DNA from: Chloroflexota bacterium
GTDB lineage: Bacteria; Chloroflexota; Dehalococcoidia; DSTF01; JACRBR01
Length of the DNA stretch: 5,456 nucleotides
Assembly (NCBI GenBank): GCA_016213125.1
Contig: JACRBR010000305.1
Coordinates: 1-5,456, forward strand
Direction of reading: 5' to 3'
Under the pieces are notes generated by a model. That model did no database searches. It was given only the letters and a program-made list of their open reading frames with translations, and was not told the origin of the DNA. The first letter of the stretch is position 1. Each line of letters begins with the position of its first letter. The position numbers and the translations under genes are program-made. Positions 5,419 through 5,456 of the stretch are shown here, piece after piece.

Positions 5419-5456
5419 AGGCGTCACTGGTGGTTCTGTCCTAATCCCCCGCCACG

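Larger units (their letters stand above)
5202..5456. other. Non-coding tail with a composition shift
   Basis: I find no convincing gene here. Positions 5221-5400 are about 49% GC by hand count, against about 70% in the sampled neighbouring coding sequence. A 61-codon frame from a TTG at 5227 has no Shine-Dalgarno sequence and no recognisable motif, so I do not call it. Small repeats and a promoter-like pair are listed separately. The stretch may be the upstream region of a gene beyond the window, or the edge of an inserted element. Confidence 0.5.

Overview
The window is high-GC bacterial chromosome (about 70% GC in the sampled coding stretches). It carries six recognisable protein genes and no rRNA, tRNA or CRISPR array that I can see. 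The housekeeping content (PRPP synthetase, a CorA-type transporter, a MacB/LolD-type ABC pair, a cytoplasmic DsbA/FrnE-like protein) suggests a free-living bacterium. The PRPP synthetase subtype and the high GC would fit Chloroflexota or a similar phylum, but that placement is a weak inference.

Layout, left to right. Positions 1-116 are a leader with a strong Shine-Dalgarno sequence. Positions 117-1232 (permease) and 1225-1944 (ATPase) overlap by 8 bases and form one ABC-transporter operon on the plus strand. Positions 1952-2411 are a compact 460-bp unit: a four-helix-bundle (S23/23S-IVS-protein-like) gene at 2024-2392, bracketed by two arrays of a 7-bp repeat (AGGTTCT/AGGTGTT) in inverted orientation. 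Positions 2410-3357 on the minus strand encode ribose-phosphate pyrophosphokinase (prs), convergent with the unit. A divergent intergenic region (about 3358-3504) holds a candidate extended -10 promoter for prs. Positions 3505-4524 encode a CorA-family transporter whose pore signature reads GTN instead of GMN. Positions 4515-5201 encode a CPWC thioredoxin-fold protein that overlaps the corA end. Positions 5202-5456 have no convincing gene; their composition drops to about 49% GC and they hold small repeats and a promoter-like pair.

The two plus-strand operons and prs look like ordinary chromosomal neighbours. The item most worth a second look is the heptad-bracketed four-helix-bundle cassette. 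It fills the gap between two convergent transcription units almost exactly, and its right-hand array supplies the stop codons of both its own gene and prs. It resembles, outside rRNA, the architecture of the intervening sequences of 23S rRNA (S23-type ORF inside complementary ends). It may be a small mobile or domesticated element.
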